Shown here piece after piece: positions 20,611-30,827 of a stretch of DNA of 37,940 bases. Within the stretch, counting starts at the first letter, position 1; each line of letters begins with the position of its first letter. Origin of the DNA: Welwitschia mirabilis (taxonomy: Eukaryota; Gnetophyta; Gnetopsida; Welwitschiales); contig JBOZIK010000001.1 of NCBI GenBank assembly GCA_051453625.1, positions 123,142,965 to 123,180,904 of the forward strand, in the 5' to 3' direction. Position numbers and translations under genes: made by a program. Under the pieces are notes generated by a model, which was not told where the DNA came from, made no database searches, and was given only the letters and a program-made list of their open reading frames with translations.

Positions 20611-20985
20611 TTCTTATATAGTCTAATGTTCTATCTCTGTATTGGAATTCGTTTGGTTCTAAAACTCTATTTTCTAACTAGACTTAGGGATTTCTGACTT
20701 CTTAGGAGGAGTTTTATCTTAATCCTANNNNNNNNNNNNNNNNNNNNNNNNATACTCGCTAGTATGATCTTCTTTAGGATGTAGAATTGGTTCTACTTAT
20801 TTGTGAGTTTCTTGAGGCAGGGACGGAGACGCTTCCCTCTAAGATTGTAAAGCACTCAAGTCATTCTCCTATTCTTCTTAAGAACTTTTAGCATTTTTTA
20901 TCTTCTTCTTCTTTTTCTAAGTTGATTATTAGAACTTTTTCATTGCCTTGCAACAGGGAGGAGATAAGGGGCCTCCCTTCTCATC
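20611..20985 (-). pseudogene. LINE copy 2 charged linker before the J-like segment
   Basis: The minus strand encodes a lysine/glutamate-rich stretch (NLEKEEEDKKC near 20900) and, after a 24-N gap, TPPKKSEIPKSS (about 20690-20720), with several stops. Copy 1 encodes the matching ETPPKKTESTKSSKE at about 10475-10520. Conservation of the PPKK-E-PKSS motif between diverged copies indicates it was translated. Composition suggests a flexible tether; no function can be named. Confidence 0.45.
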
Positions 20986-21169
20986 CTAGAATCCCTAGCA
21001 ACTCTCTAAAAGGCCGTTATAAGTTTAGAATTCCTAGTCATATCTTTCCTTCTTAAAATTTGAATAAAAAAGTAAGGTAAGTTGATGTAGTATCCTTAGT
21101 TTAGGGCCTTAAGGAAAACAAAGTATAAGTTAGAGAACTTCAAGAAACAACCCAATTGAATAAAGTATT

Positions 21170-21540
21170 TTTAACTAATTCAGCTCCCAAACCCCAAGGG
21201 GCAGTAGCAATTTCCTACTAATGTAACTACAGGAAAGTTTAGGGATGTCACTAGGAAAGAAATAAAAGACCTTCATTTTTCCTCTGTAGTTAAGGGAAAC
21301 CCTCGCCCTTTTTGCAATAATTTCTAGAATAAAATAGAGCGATTCCTCGATGCCTTTAATTGAAATTCTTCTAAAGGTAGTTCTATCTCTTCTCAAGTTT
21401 CTGTCAAATGGGGCGATATTAGAATTCGGCTTCTCCCTTTGATTGTGCAATAGAATTTTCCATCCCAAAGCCTTCACTTTATTCCATAGAGTTGGGCAAC
21501 CCTTGTAAACGCTTGAATTTGCTAGCTTAAATATCTAAGT
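21170..21540 (-). pseudogene. LINE copy 2 unrecognised C-terminal domain
   Basis: A 100-codon open frame (21477 to 21175) begins MKALGWKILLHNQREK and includes DRTTFRRISIKGIEES, SLNYRGKMK and LLPLGVWELN. The frame is open upstream to ANSSVYKGCPTLWNKV, which aligns with copy 1. The start codon is internal to the ancestral protein. It lies between zf-RVT and the linker. I find no resemblance to RNase H, chromodomain or known zinc fingers. Confidence 0.5.
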
Positions 21541-21739
21541 AACCTCCATTATCACCTAAATTTGCAAGTGATATAATTGAATCCTTCTAGCTATATTAAT
21601 AGAAAGGGGAGGGGTTGTTATTGTAAATTAAATTATTGTGAGTATGCAAAATCTATTAAAATGTTAGATGAATCTCATTTAGCATCCTCCTCACAATCTC
21701 CTATATATTCATATAATAATTTATCATTAATTTCATTAA

Positions 21740-21905
21740 TTTATACTCCACTTGCATTGATGGAAAAGATGGTAAATATCTTTCTAATTCGACTGGTAGA
21801 GTGGACATGTAAAATAAAGTTGCATGCCATGTTTGATAAGCTAGTCTCTAGTTAATAGTCTATTATGGTCCTTAAGCCAGCAGAAGATCTTAATTGTGTT
21901 AAGGA
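21740..21905 (-). pseudogene. LINE copy 2 zf-RVT segment
   Basis: The minus strand reads IKIFCWLKDHNRLLTRD, then CPLYQSN and HLFHQCK, the same order as in copy 1. The tryptophan codon is intact here (21877-21879). One ligand position carries Tyr. The segment follows the post-RT domain, interrupted by the 344-N gap. Confidence 0.7.
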
Positions 21906-22066
21906 TCTATCCCTAACACAATTAAGATAGATATATTTCTTAATTAAGATAGATTTTGATGTGTCTTCATTGGTCATACCTAGTTTGATCAAATCTCTTC
22001 TAGCTTTTGACAAATGTAGAATATCCTTCAAGATGGGTATTTATAATTAAGTCGTTCATTCCAAGG

Positions 22067-23400
22067 CTATCCTTCAAAAAGTAATCTCTTAATAATTTTA
22101 TGAGCTTCTGTGAGAAGATAGTCTTTTGGTTTATGAATTCCCAAGCCTTCTATAACCCTAGAATGAGTAATAAGNNNNNNNNNNNNNNNNNNNNNNNNNN
22201 NNNNNNNNNNNNNNNNNNNNNNNNNNNNNNNNNNNNNNNNNNNNNNNNNNNNNNNNNNNNNNNNNNNNNNNNNNNNNNNNNNNNNNNNNNNNNNNNNNNN
22301 NNNNNNNNNNNNNNNNNNNNNNNNNNNNNNNNNNNNNNNNNNNNNNNNNNNNNNNNNNNNNNNNNNNNNNNNNNNNNNNNNNNNNNNNNNNNNNNNNNNN
22401 NNNNNNNNNNNNNNNNNNNNNNNNNNNNNNNNNNNNNNNNNNNNNNNNNNNNNNNNNNNNNNNNNNNNNNNNNNNNNNNNNNNNNNNNNNNNNNNNNNNN
22501 NNNNNNNNNNNNNNNNNNCATTGCCCCTCCTCTTATTGCTTTTGTTGATGATATGAATTCTAGACTTGTTCCAATTGGTCTTGAGTCCTATAGCCTTAAC
22601 AAAAAAGTTCATGGTATTTTTTAAAACTCTTGATTATTCACTGGATACTTGATCATGATAATTGTATTATCTGCATAGTGATTATTGATGAATACTTGGC
22701 TTCCTATTTTATCCCTAAGACTCCATTCCTTTTGAGCATTCCTTGCAAAACATACATGATAAATAGAAAGAGTAAGGGGAATAGAGGACCCCCTTATCTT
22801 AATTTGTGTTCTACTGAGAAGAATTCTAATTTATTACTGTTAACCTCTATATTGAATTCTACTGAAGCTTGCATGTCTAGCCAAATGTTAGTGATATTAG
22901 AGTTAAAGTCAATTTTCCTTAGGAAAGTACCTAAGGCTTTTCAGCTCATAGAATCATAAAATTTATTATGTCTAGTTTAGTAAGAAGTAAAAGAAATTTA
23001 TTTTTCTTGACAGAATGAATGATTTATGAGTTAAAAGGATTTGATCCTAAATGTACCTGGATTAAATGAAGCCAACTTGATTCTTCGAGATTACCTTGGG
23101 AAGTGGGATGTGATACAACCTACAATTATTTTTGAGAATATTTTATAAAAAATATTGCAAATGCCTAATGATATGTAATCCTTTAATTTGTTGGCATATC
23201 GTTTCTTTGAAATGAGAACTACTTGGATCCTATTCATCTCTACTAGAATGTGCTTATTAGTGAAGATGTTTTGCATAATGTCATGAAGGTTATCCCCAAT
23301 GAGGAAAAATAAGTCTTGAATAATTCTACTGACCACTTATCTGGCCCTACGGCTCTATTATTCTTCATTGATTTAATTGCTACCTATACTTCTTTCCTAC
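22067..23400 (-). pseudogene. LINE copy 2 reverse transcriptase and post-RT region, catalytic box mutated
   Basis: The frame at 23336-23091 includes GDNLHDIMQNIFTNKHILVE and LGICNIFYKIFSKI, matching the plant L1 finger and palm region. Upstream of it SMKNN and GPDKWS are visible near 23340-23390. The catalytic box at 22666-22677 reads YADN, so the second aspartate of YADD is lost and the polymerase would be inactive even if the frames were open. Downstream, KTNWNKSRIHII (about 22560) is the usual N-W-KS motif after the polymerase box. After the gap, VIEGLGIHKPKDYLLTEAH (about 22080-22140) is the usual GGLG motif. Confidence 0.85.
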
Positions 23401-23899
23401 CTATAAGCTTATTTAGGTTTGCATGTTATGTGAAATTTTATTATCTACCTAAATTATCTCGAGGGTGATATCCTCACACTCCCATGTGTTCTTAAGATGG
23501 ATCTACATTTTTACAACTATGGCTTTTTCATATTCAATCATTTTTTCTCTGATTATAAGCTTCCTTATTTTGTTATGTATTCTGTGTTGATTAACCTATT
23601 AAAAGAAGAATTTACTATGCTTATCTTCCTCTTTTAACCACTTGATTCTGGACCTTTTCCTCTAATAATGCTCTTCATCAGAATTTATTTCCTGTAATTC
23701 TAGTAGGCATTTATACTCTTTGGTCCAAAGACTATCCTGGCCTCCTCCACATTCCTGCTTTGTTTAAATCTCCTATAACTCTTTTTCTAACTCCTTCTTA
23801 GATTCAAACCTTCCTTTATTCTTCCATCTCCATTCCTTAAGATGAGTTTTAAGAGTGTTTAAGCCCCTGTATAGAAATGTGATTTTTTGGGTATCGTTG

Positions 23900-24640
23900 T
23901 ATTGATCCTAAATCTTTTCAACTGCCCTCCTAAATTCTTCTTTTATAAGTTAATATCTCTCCATTTTGAAGGGAGATCTAAGGGGTGTTACCATACTGAT
24001 TCTGAATTTGATTGGTCTATGATCCAAAGCTACTCTATTTAGGCTCCATTACTTAATATTCATCTTGCCTATTTATTTCCTTATTAATATTCTATCGATT
24101 CTGGAGATGATTTCCTTACCTTCAGTTCTTCTATTCGACCATGTGAATTTGCATCCTAAGATTGGGATACCCAAAAGGTTTTCTGGCATGATGAAGTCTC
24201 TAATGATCTCGAATTCCTTGCTGTTATAGTTTTCACCCCCTATTTTGTTTCCCACTTTTGGAGCTATTAGTTAAAATCCCCTACAATCTATCCATTTAGC
24301 TTTATTCATAACAAATTTCTATAGTTCCTTCAACATAGAGGCTTGTTCTGTGTTGTTTTGTAGACTGTATAGATTTGTAATAATTCAATCTTTCTCTTTA
24401 AGGTAGATAGTTAGATCATGGTTACTAATATAGATTAATTCTACCTTCTTTTTTGTAAGGGTCATGATTCCGCCTGAGTTTCCTTATGCTACTAAGATAA
24501 ATTTGCTCCATTGCTATTAAAAATTGCCTATTATCATGTTGTCATGCATCTTCGTATCTTGTAAACAAATTAAATTTGTGTTGTATTTACTAATTAAATC
24601 TCTTAGAGTCTTATTTTTATAGGAGGACCCTAAACCCCTA
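23900..24640 (-). pseudogene. LINE copy 2 endonuclease domain
   Basis: An open frame at 24255-24073 reads EFEIIRDFIMPENLLGIPIL, then GCKFTWSNRRTEGKEIISRI and DRILI. This is the conserved F-VDFI--LDLPL-G--FTWSN---SRIDR block of L1 endonucleases, better preserved than in copy 1. The N-terminal block (LQ...MHDN) lies near 24530-24560. The start codon of the open frame is internal to the domain and is not a real start. Confidence 0.8.
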
Positions 24641-26100
24641 CATTTTTAGGAGAGGTAGTCCATCAGGTCTATTTTCACCTTTTTGGGCATCTCTTAGTTT
24701 TTATTTAAAGTATCTTTGATTGTTACCTGGGAACTATTGGCCATGTTCTCTATCGTTTTTTTATCTCTCAGCACTCTATTGCTAAGCCTACTTTTCATGT
24801 GGGTTTCAACATCGTTTGACTCATCTTTGGTTAGTTGTTTCTCAAATTAGGGCACATCTTCCTCCTCTTCTAATAGGTGTTGGAATGAATTGTGCTTATG
24901 ATTTTCTTTATCTTTATTTTCCTTAGGATATACCTTTGTGTTCCTAACTTTTTTATCTACAGGCTTAGATACATATATGTATTTCTAATATTGATGTGCC
25001 ATGCTCCTTTTTTTATTTGTGCTAGTAATCACTTTGGTTGTGCTCTGATTTTCCATAGAAAGAGCAAGTTTCTTTCTACTTATCCTCAATATCTATTTAT
25101 CTCTTCCTACTCCATTCTGTTCATAGCCTTTTTTCCTGTAGTATGTGCATTTTTTCTTGCCCTAACACATTTTCTTGGGGCACGTCTAGTCTNNNNNNNN
25201 NNNNNNNNNNNNNNNNNNNNNNNNNNNNNNNNNNNNNNNNNNNNNNNNNNNNNNNNNNNNNNNNNNNNNNNNNNNNNNNNNNNNNNNNNNNNGAAAGAGC
25301 AAGTTTCTTTCTACTTATCCTCAATATCTATTTATCTCTTCCTGCTCCATTCTGTTTATAGCCTTTTTTCCTATAGTATGTGCATTTTTTCTTGCCCTAA
25401 CACATTTTCTTGGGGCACGTCTAGTCTTCCCATATGTCTCAGATGTTACCAATAGATTTTCCTAAGTGACATTTAGATCGTATGTTCCCCATTTAAACCT
25501 AAACTTGATAGATTTGATCTCCCTTGTCTCTTCAAGATTGATCCAGATATAAAATCTTGTAAAGACTAGTCTTGTTTGTTTAATGGTAAGTATATGCAAT
25601 TTAATTAATTCTTCAAATTGAGAGGCAATTCTTTTTAGTAGATTTTCATCCTAAAACTTGAGAGGAAACTTATGTATTTAAATTCAAATATGTAATTTCT
25701 TAAATATATGGGGGTCTACTTGTGCCCCAAAGTCCATTTAGTTAGTGCTAGTCCTCTTGTTCTGAAGAACCACGAACCTTTAGCAATAACTTTGTCTCTA
25801 TCCTATTCATTATTAAGCTGAAAAAGGATCAAACCTTTTGACATAGTGATAACTTTACTGATTTCTATCCACTTGGTGACCACCCATTCCTTGATGAAGT
25901 TTACTCTAGGCTTAGGGCCTGATGAAACGAACTTACCTATTAAGCTATATTAAAGTATCTTCTCTATTTGTTAACACACATTTTCATCTATGTCCAAAAC
26001 AAAGGTTTTTCCTTCCTTAGAAAACTGAATCTTCTCCATTTTGAGCACTAGAGCCCTACCTTAAAAATCTACTTCAAAGAAATTTTAAAATAAGAGTTAA
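24640..26100 (-). pseudogene. LINE copy 2 ORF1 (gag-like), zinc knuckle lost
   Basis: The region aligned to the copy 1 gag ORF, with the knuckle equivalent at about 25410-25455. There the minus strand reads SETYGKTRRAPRKC, so both cysteines of the C-X2-C pair and the histidine are replaced and only the last cysteine remains. The region is interrupted by a 100-N gap with duplicated flanks (25193-25292). Open frames on the plus strand here (for example from 24892) are antisense to gag and are rejected. Confidence 0.6.
25058..25427 (-). other. Unmerged contig overlap: 135-bp duplicate around a 100-N gap
   Basis: 25058-25192 and 25293-25427 are both exactly 135 bp, differ at about three positions, and abut the gap on either side. 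The same pattern is seen at the other 100-N gaps, and it supports an assembly cause. Confidence 0.9.
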
Positions 26101-26263
26101 ACTATAACTAGCCTTCTTGAGTGCCTATAACCTAGTTAAAAGTGCCCTTTGCATGCACTCTTTGGGACTGAAATTACCCCTACTAACAACCATGCATCTC
26201 AAACCCTCGCTTCTGTGTCTCCACTTGTGAACTACACTAGTCAAAGATCACTTGTGAATAGTT

Positions 26264-26282
26264 AATATTTCTAATCTTTAAT
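26264..26282. repeat. Putative target site duplication, right copy
   Basis: AATATTTCTAATCTTTAAT, paired with 20025-20040. See the left copy for limits. Confidence 0.4.
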
Positions 26283-26870
26283 TAATAAAACAGAGTAAAA
26301 AGTAATTCCTATAACTCATACAGTTTTATTTTCTATAGTTAAGGGACATTTTCATCCTATTTTTACTCTTATGGGGATAAGCTCATCATTTTAATTCTTA
26401 ATCATAGTAAATATAAACTTCTTAAGTATAATTTGAGTCAGATTAATCCAATGACTATAAGAGAATGGATTGATGATATCAGCATCTAGGAACTTAAGGA
26501 GTTCATCACAACTTCTTTAATGTTGGGATTAAGTCAACATTGAGGATTTGCAATAAGCTTAAGAATCTATTTTAAGTGAAGTTTATACATACATATGTTA
26601 AGATTAATTCTCTTTAAGTTAGAAATTATCCATCCCATAGCCTTTTTATATTGTTTTAAAAAAAGTGATCAAAGCTTTTTATTATAATGGTAAACTTTTT
26701 ATATATAATTATAGCAAATGAGTAAATCTTCTCAAAAAGTTTTAAGTTTGACATTTTAAATATACCTTTCACTATAAAAATGCTTTTTTAATGCATGTGG
26801 AAAAGGATTAAATCTCACTTTTAAATTTAATGCTTCATGTTTAGACTTCTTAAACAAAGAAAGTATTAAC
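26283..26870 (-). pseudogene. Athila-like reverse transcriptase, N-terminal part
   Basis: Reading leftward on the minus strand: ALNLKVRFNPFPHALKKHF (about 26800-26860), LKQYKKAMGWIISNLKRINL and CMYKLHLK (about 26600-26660), PNIKEVV (about 26515), INLTQIILKKF (about 26430-26460), NDELIPIRV (about 26370) and NYRK...FIN-RLEI (26265-26340). These correspond in order to the KLELKPLPSHLKY, KKYKKAIGWTIADIKGISP, NP-MKEVV, W-SPVQVVPKK, NDELIPTRV and DYRKLN...FIDQMLERL blocks of plant Athila polymerases. The next block, FLDGYSGY, is found only beyond LINE copy 2. Stops and small indels are frequent. Confidence 0.85.
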
Positions 26871-27117
26871 TATTCATGTGGCTTAATTAATGGATGAATT
26901 TTAATAGAAGATAAGGACTTAGTTCCAAAAAGTTGTAGAGCAAGAAATTGAGCAAAAGAGTAAGACAATTTTTTATAAAAAGTAATTTCATTTTACCTCA
27001 TTTATTTTAACTACAAAACTTGCTTTTATAAATAAGCACACCTAACTAAGTTTATGCTAGGATTTTTTTTTCCTCTAAGTATAATACCATAATGTCACTT
27101 ATTAACACCCTAATAAT
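26871..27117. other. Junction region between Athila-like pol and copia 3' LTR
   Basis: AT-rich sequence that should contain the LTR of the copia element lying to its right (minus strand). I could not place an LTR end. Confidence 0.35.
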
Positions 27118-27130
27118 TCCCCCCTCAATG
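27118..27130 (-). other. Copia polypurine tract
   Basis: The minus strand reads CATTGAGGGGGGAATT, close to the CTTGAGGGGGAGT polypurine tract that primes plus-strand synthesis just before the 3' LTR in plant copia elements. It lies downstream of the RNase H end on the same strand, as expected. Confidence 0.55.
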
Positions 27131-27265
27131 TGGGAAGATGCTCTTATAAGAAAACATGAGAACCCAAAGGAAAATCTTAAAAATGTAATCTATAATAAAA
27201 CCTCCTAAAAAGGAGTTTCCATGTGAGGGAACTACTTTATAAAGAAGTAGTTAGATTTTGCTACA

Positions 27266-27390
27266 CATTTCATAGCAATAAGATTCTTGCATTACACATC
27301 CAATAATGTTAGGTAAAATTGTACTATACATCCAATAGTACTAGGTATATATGTACTACTCATCCCATAGTACTAGGATTAAGAAATGCT
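27266..27390 (-). repeat. Four tandem 32-bp units between copia pol and its polypurine tract
   Basis: Units begin at about 27266, 27297, 27329 and 27361 with CATYCMATAGTACTAGG-type sequence, giving periods of 31, 32 and 32. The period is not a multiple of three, so the array is non-coding. Tandem subrepeats near the LTR of Tnt1- and Tto1-type copia elements act as transcriptional enhancers; whether these do is inference. Confidence 0.7.
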
Positions 27391-27493
27391 TTTCACAGTA
27401 ACTCTAACAGTCAAATAAAGTCTGATATCTATAGAAAAATGAGTTACATTAACTCATAGTCAATCCTATCTCAGATTGAAACTACTAGAACTT

Positions 27494-29100
27494 TTATTGA
27501 CTAAGTGTTTTAGTTAGAATATTCATTATTTGTTCTATGGTTAAATAATATGGTAGTATAATTACTTCTTTATGTATAAGTTTCCTAGATTTATGGATCC
27601 CAACATAAGATTGTTTTGCCCTATCATGGTGTACTAGATATTTTTTTATGTGCATAGTAAGTTGATTATAAATGAAGAGCTCAATTGCTTTTATTTTCCT
27701 CAAGTTAATTACTTCCAGATGTTTTTTAATCATTTAATTTTTGTATGTGCTTTGGATGCTATTGTATACTCTACTTCCATAGAGGATTAAGCTATCATTC
27801 TTAGACACTTATATCACTAAGGTAAAGGCAATTCTTTTAAGAACATAACATATTGTAACATTGACAAGGAGGTTTTTGAGTCTCCAACAAATTCTAAGTT
27901 AGAATATGCCTTTAAGATAACCTAAGAGTTTTTCTTGTATGTACAACCTAAGTCTTTTATCTTTTTTAGGTACTAGCCTCATATGAAATATCACATTTAG
28001 TAGTAGTAACATAAATGAGGCTATCAACTATTCTTCTATATTTAGTTTTATTTATTAATTTAAATTGTTCATCAGAACTAATTTTTGCATTTCATTCTAA
28101 AGGTTTAATAGCTTCTTTGGCATTTTTTAGTCCAAATTTTAAGCTAAGTCTCTAATTTACTTTCTTTAAGTTAAGAAGATTTTGTAATTGCTTTACTTAG
28201 TTTTTACACCAAGGTAGAATCTTGATAATCCTATATTAGAAATTTTATGTCTAACTTAAAGTAATCTTTGTATGATATACATCCACTTCACAGCCACCAG
28301 TTATCACCATGTCATCTACATAAACCACTATATATGTATAACTATCTCCATTAGATTTGATGAATAATCTTGCATCTACATCCTAATAGTTAAAGAGTCT
28401 AAGTTCATTGGTACTCAGGTAACTAGTAAGTTTTGTATACCTTGCTCTTAGAACTTGTTCTATTCCTTACATTGACTCAATTAGTTTGCATACTTTTTAT
28501 TCTTTACCTTTCACTTGAAAACCTTTAGGTTGCACCATATATTTTTCTTCTTTAAGATCTCCATTGAGAAGGGCATTCTTTATGTCTAACTACTACATTT
28601 TTTCATTCCTTCAAAGCTACCAAGGCAATTATAATTCTAAGGGTATCTAATTTAGTTATGAATGTAAAGACTTAATCATAGTCTAATCCTTTTCTTATGA
28701 TATAGGCTTATAACAACAAACCAAGATTTATGTCATTCAAGGGTATTATCTACTTTATACTTATTATAGAAAATCTGTTCATTAGGTAATGCAGTATGAC
28801 ATAATAGAACATGAGATCATTATATTTGCTTTTCATTACTTGGATTCAAAAATCATGTAGAATGACATCTTTGAAAGAGATCAGTTCACCATCAAAGGTT
28901 AGATGAAGCTAATCATCACATCAAGAAATGTATAATAGTTCTACTCAGTGCTAGTTCTTTCCTTTTCATTATCATGAACATCTTATAAACTCTAATTAAG
29001 TACTTCATTTTTGTCTTTGAGACTGATCAACATCCTTACTAGGACAATCTAATAAGTTGTCACTAGAATTCTATTTATATGTGCTAGGCATAAAAAAATG
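27494..29100 (-). pseudogene. Ty1/copia polymerase remnant (reverse transcriptase and RNase H)
   Basis: Reading leftward on the minus strand: ALLNGDLKEEKYMVQPKGFQ (about 28520-28580), matching the AFLHGDLEEEVYM-QPPGF motif; then VVYVDDMVITG with the catalytic YVDDM at 28308-28322; then SSMEVEYTIAS (about 27755-27790), matching SSTEAEYVA of RNase H; then the frame 27733-27494 with VHHDRAKQSYVGIHKSRKLI and EQIMNILTKTLS, matching the HFIRE...ADILTK end of copia pol. Many stops and frameshifts separate the blocks. Sequence between 28600 and 29100 has the decayed start of the reverse transcriptase. The integrase was not found. Confidence 0.85.
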
Positions 29101-29699
29101 CTCAATTCCTCTAGGTTTTATTGTAAACAAATCATTTTTGTTGGAAGGAATAAATAAGTTAAAACTAGTGGATATATCTTCCCCCTCAAACATAGAACAT
29201 TGAGCACTTAAAATTTGCACAAGATAAGATAAAGGACACAAATTCAAAAGATCAAGCTCAAAATCATTTTATGAAGTTTTAGAAAAGATGAGATCATAAG
29301 AATGAATGATCTAAAGATGCTTAAAAATGTATATGCAATATTCTTTCTAGCCGATTAGATACCCCATTATTGCAGTGTGTATTTTTGCAACTTCTCCTCT
29401 CACTTAAATCCTGTTAATCAAAATATGTATATTGCAAAATACGACATTATAATATAAATAGGAGTGACCCAAATGTTGTAAACCCATTGAAGATATGCAA
29501 GATAAGTAGAAGAATTGATTTCCAAAGAAATACTATATCCTAAACTTAATAATAGTGTAGGAAATAAGGACACAATGCAATGCAAGTACAACTAAACCTA
29601 GATGAATACCTATCCGAGTATCAAATTGACTTGTCAAGAAGAATAGTCCTGTATAATCTAAATTAACCAAGGAGACTATCACTAGCTAGAACTAACTTA
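29101..29699. other. Unassigned AT-rich DNA
   Basis: No motif was recognised. It lies between the copia reverse transcriptase and the far end of the right Athila-like LTR and may contain decayed copia integrase. Confidence 0.35.
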
Positions 29700-30827
29700 A
29701 GCTATCAGGTGAGTCAAATAAAGTGCAATGAAAAATGATCTTAAACTACTTTTGTCAACCTTCATGAAGGTTGCTCTTAATACTTATATCATTAAAGAGA
29801 CTATTACCAAATCAATAACAACATAAACCATAAGGAAAATTATAGTATAAATGCACAATAAAGAAATAGAGTTTTATATTAAAAATCAAACCAGCATCTG
29901 GGTTACAAAATAACCAAGTCTTAATAAAGAAGACACAGCCCTTCACTAAGGGAACGTCTTTCTATAACTCACGAGATGGATCTCCTGCCCTTCGATCTCC
30001 TGTCACAAGAATGTTTGGTGCATTGAAGATGGATAGGAGAGTCAAAAGAGGGTCTTATCGATAGGGCTAAAAAGGTAAAACCCTCACACAAAATGCACTT
30101 GAAAATGCACTCAAATCAAGAAAAGAAATAGATGAAAGAGATGAAGATCGGCTAGCCATTTTAGGTGTCATCTTGATTGTCGTGGAGACAACCTATGGGA
30201 CAATGGTTTATGAATTATCATTTATCATCCTGATGTGGTGGGAACAACCTAGTAAATAACACCTTTACAAAAGTGGTCTTAAATGGTTATGGCTCTAGTC
30301 CATGTTAGCATTTGATGTGGCTTGTAAATGGCTGTCATCTTGACTATTATGGGAATGACAGAGGGGATGATAGTCCTCCTTATCTTTCCAATCCAAGGGA
30401 GTTCTGCCTTTTTCATCATTGATCTTCCTCCAAAAAACTAAGCATCAAAAAGTGCCTAAAAAGCCTTAGAATATGCAAAAAATTGTGTATTTCAGTAATC
30501 ATCCTTCAGTTCTCCATAATATTTAGAATTACATCTAAACTTGTATAAATGTCCTATAAAATAGNNNNNNNNNNNNNNNNNNNNNNNNNNNNNNNNNNNN
30601 NNNNNNNNNNNNNNNNNNNNNNNNNNNNNNNNNNNNNNNNNNNNNNNNNNNNNNNNNNNNNNNNATCAAAAAGTGCCTAAAAAGCCTTAGAATATGCCAA
30701 AAATTGTGTATTTCAGTAATCATCCTTTAGTTCTCCATAATATTTAGAATTACATCTAAACTTGTATAAATGTCCTATAAAATAGCTCATAACACCCCTC
30801 AAATACATATAATTTGATAGCACATCA
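29700..30827 (-). repeat. 3' LTR of the right Athila-like element (inverted relative of 4701-5870)
   Basis: The minus strand begins TGATGTGCTATC at 30827 and runs through TTTTATAGGACATTTATACA, two GACTAT...ATAGTC dyads (30190-30240 and 30343-30376), and the segment GGCAGGAGATCCATC (about 29970-29985) with AGAAAGACGTTCCC. These parallel the left LTR. It lies downstream of the integrase end at 33088, the right order for a 3' LTR. The inner part is interrupted by a 100-N gap with duplicated flanks. The outer edge is uncertain. Confidence 0.55.
30444..30785 (-). other. Unmerged contig overlap: 121-bp duplicate around a 100-N gap
   Basis: 30444-30564 and 30665-30785 are both exactly 121 bp, differ at two positions, and directly abut the gap. 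The LTR therefore probably lacks this duplication in the genome. Confidence 0.9.

Larger units (their letters stand above)
20041..26263 (-). mobile_element. Full-length, inactivated plant L1-type LINE (copy 2), nested in the Athila-like element
   Basis: The minus strand repeats the architecture of copy 1 over its whole length: gag-like ORF1, endonuclease, reverse transcriptase, post-RT domain, zf-RVT, unrecognised domain, charged linker, J-like segment, and an A-rich tail (complement of 20041-20070). The two copies are clearly related but diverged, so they are independent old insertions and not a recent tandem duplication. The reading frame of an Athila reverse transcriptase stops at the right edge (FIN-RLEI, about 26265) and resumes at the left edge (LALDGYLGY), which fixes the ends. 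N gaps lie at 20728-20751, 22175-22518 and 25193-25292. Confidence 0.85.

Noticed and set aside
24892-25455. 187-codon plus-strand frame
   Set aside because: Antisense to LINE copy 2 gag and bridged by a 100-N gap with duplicated flanks.
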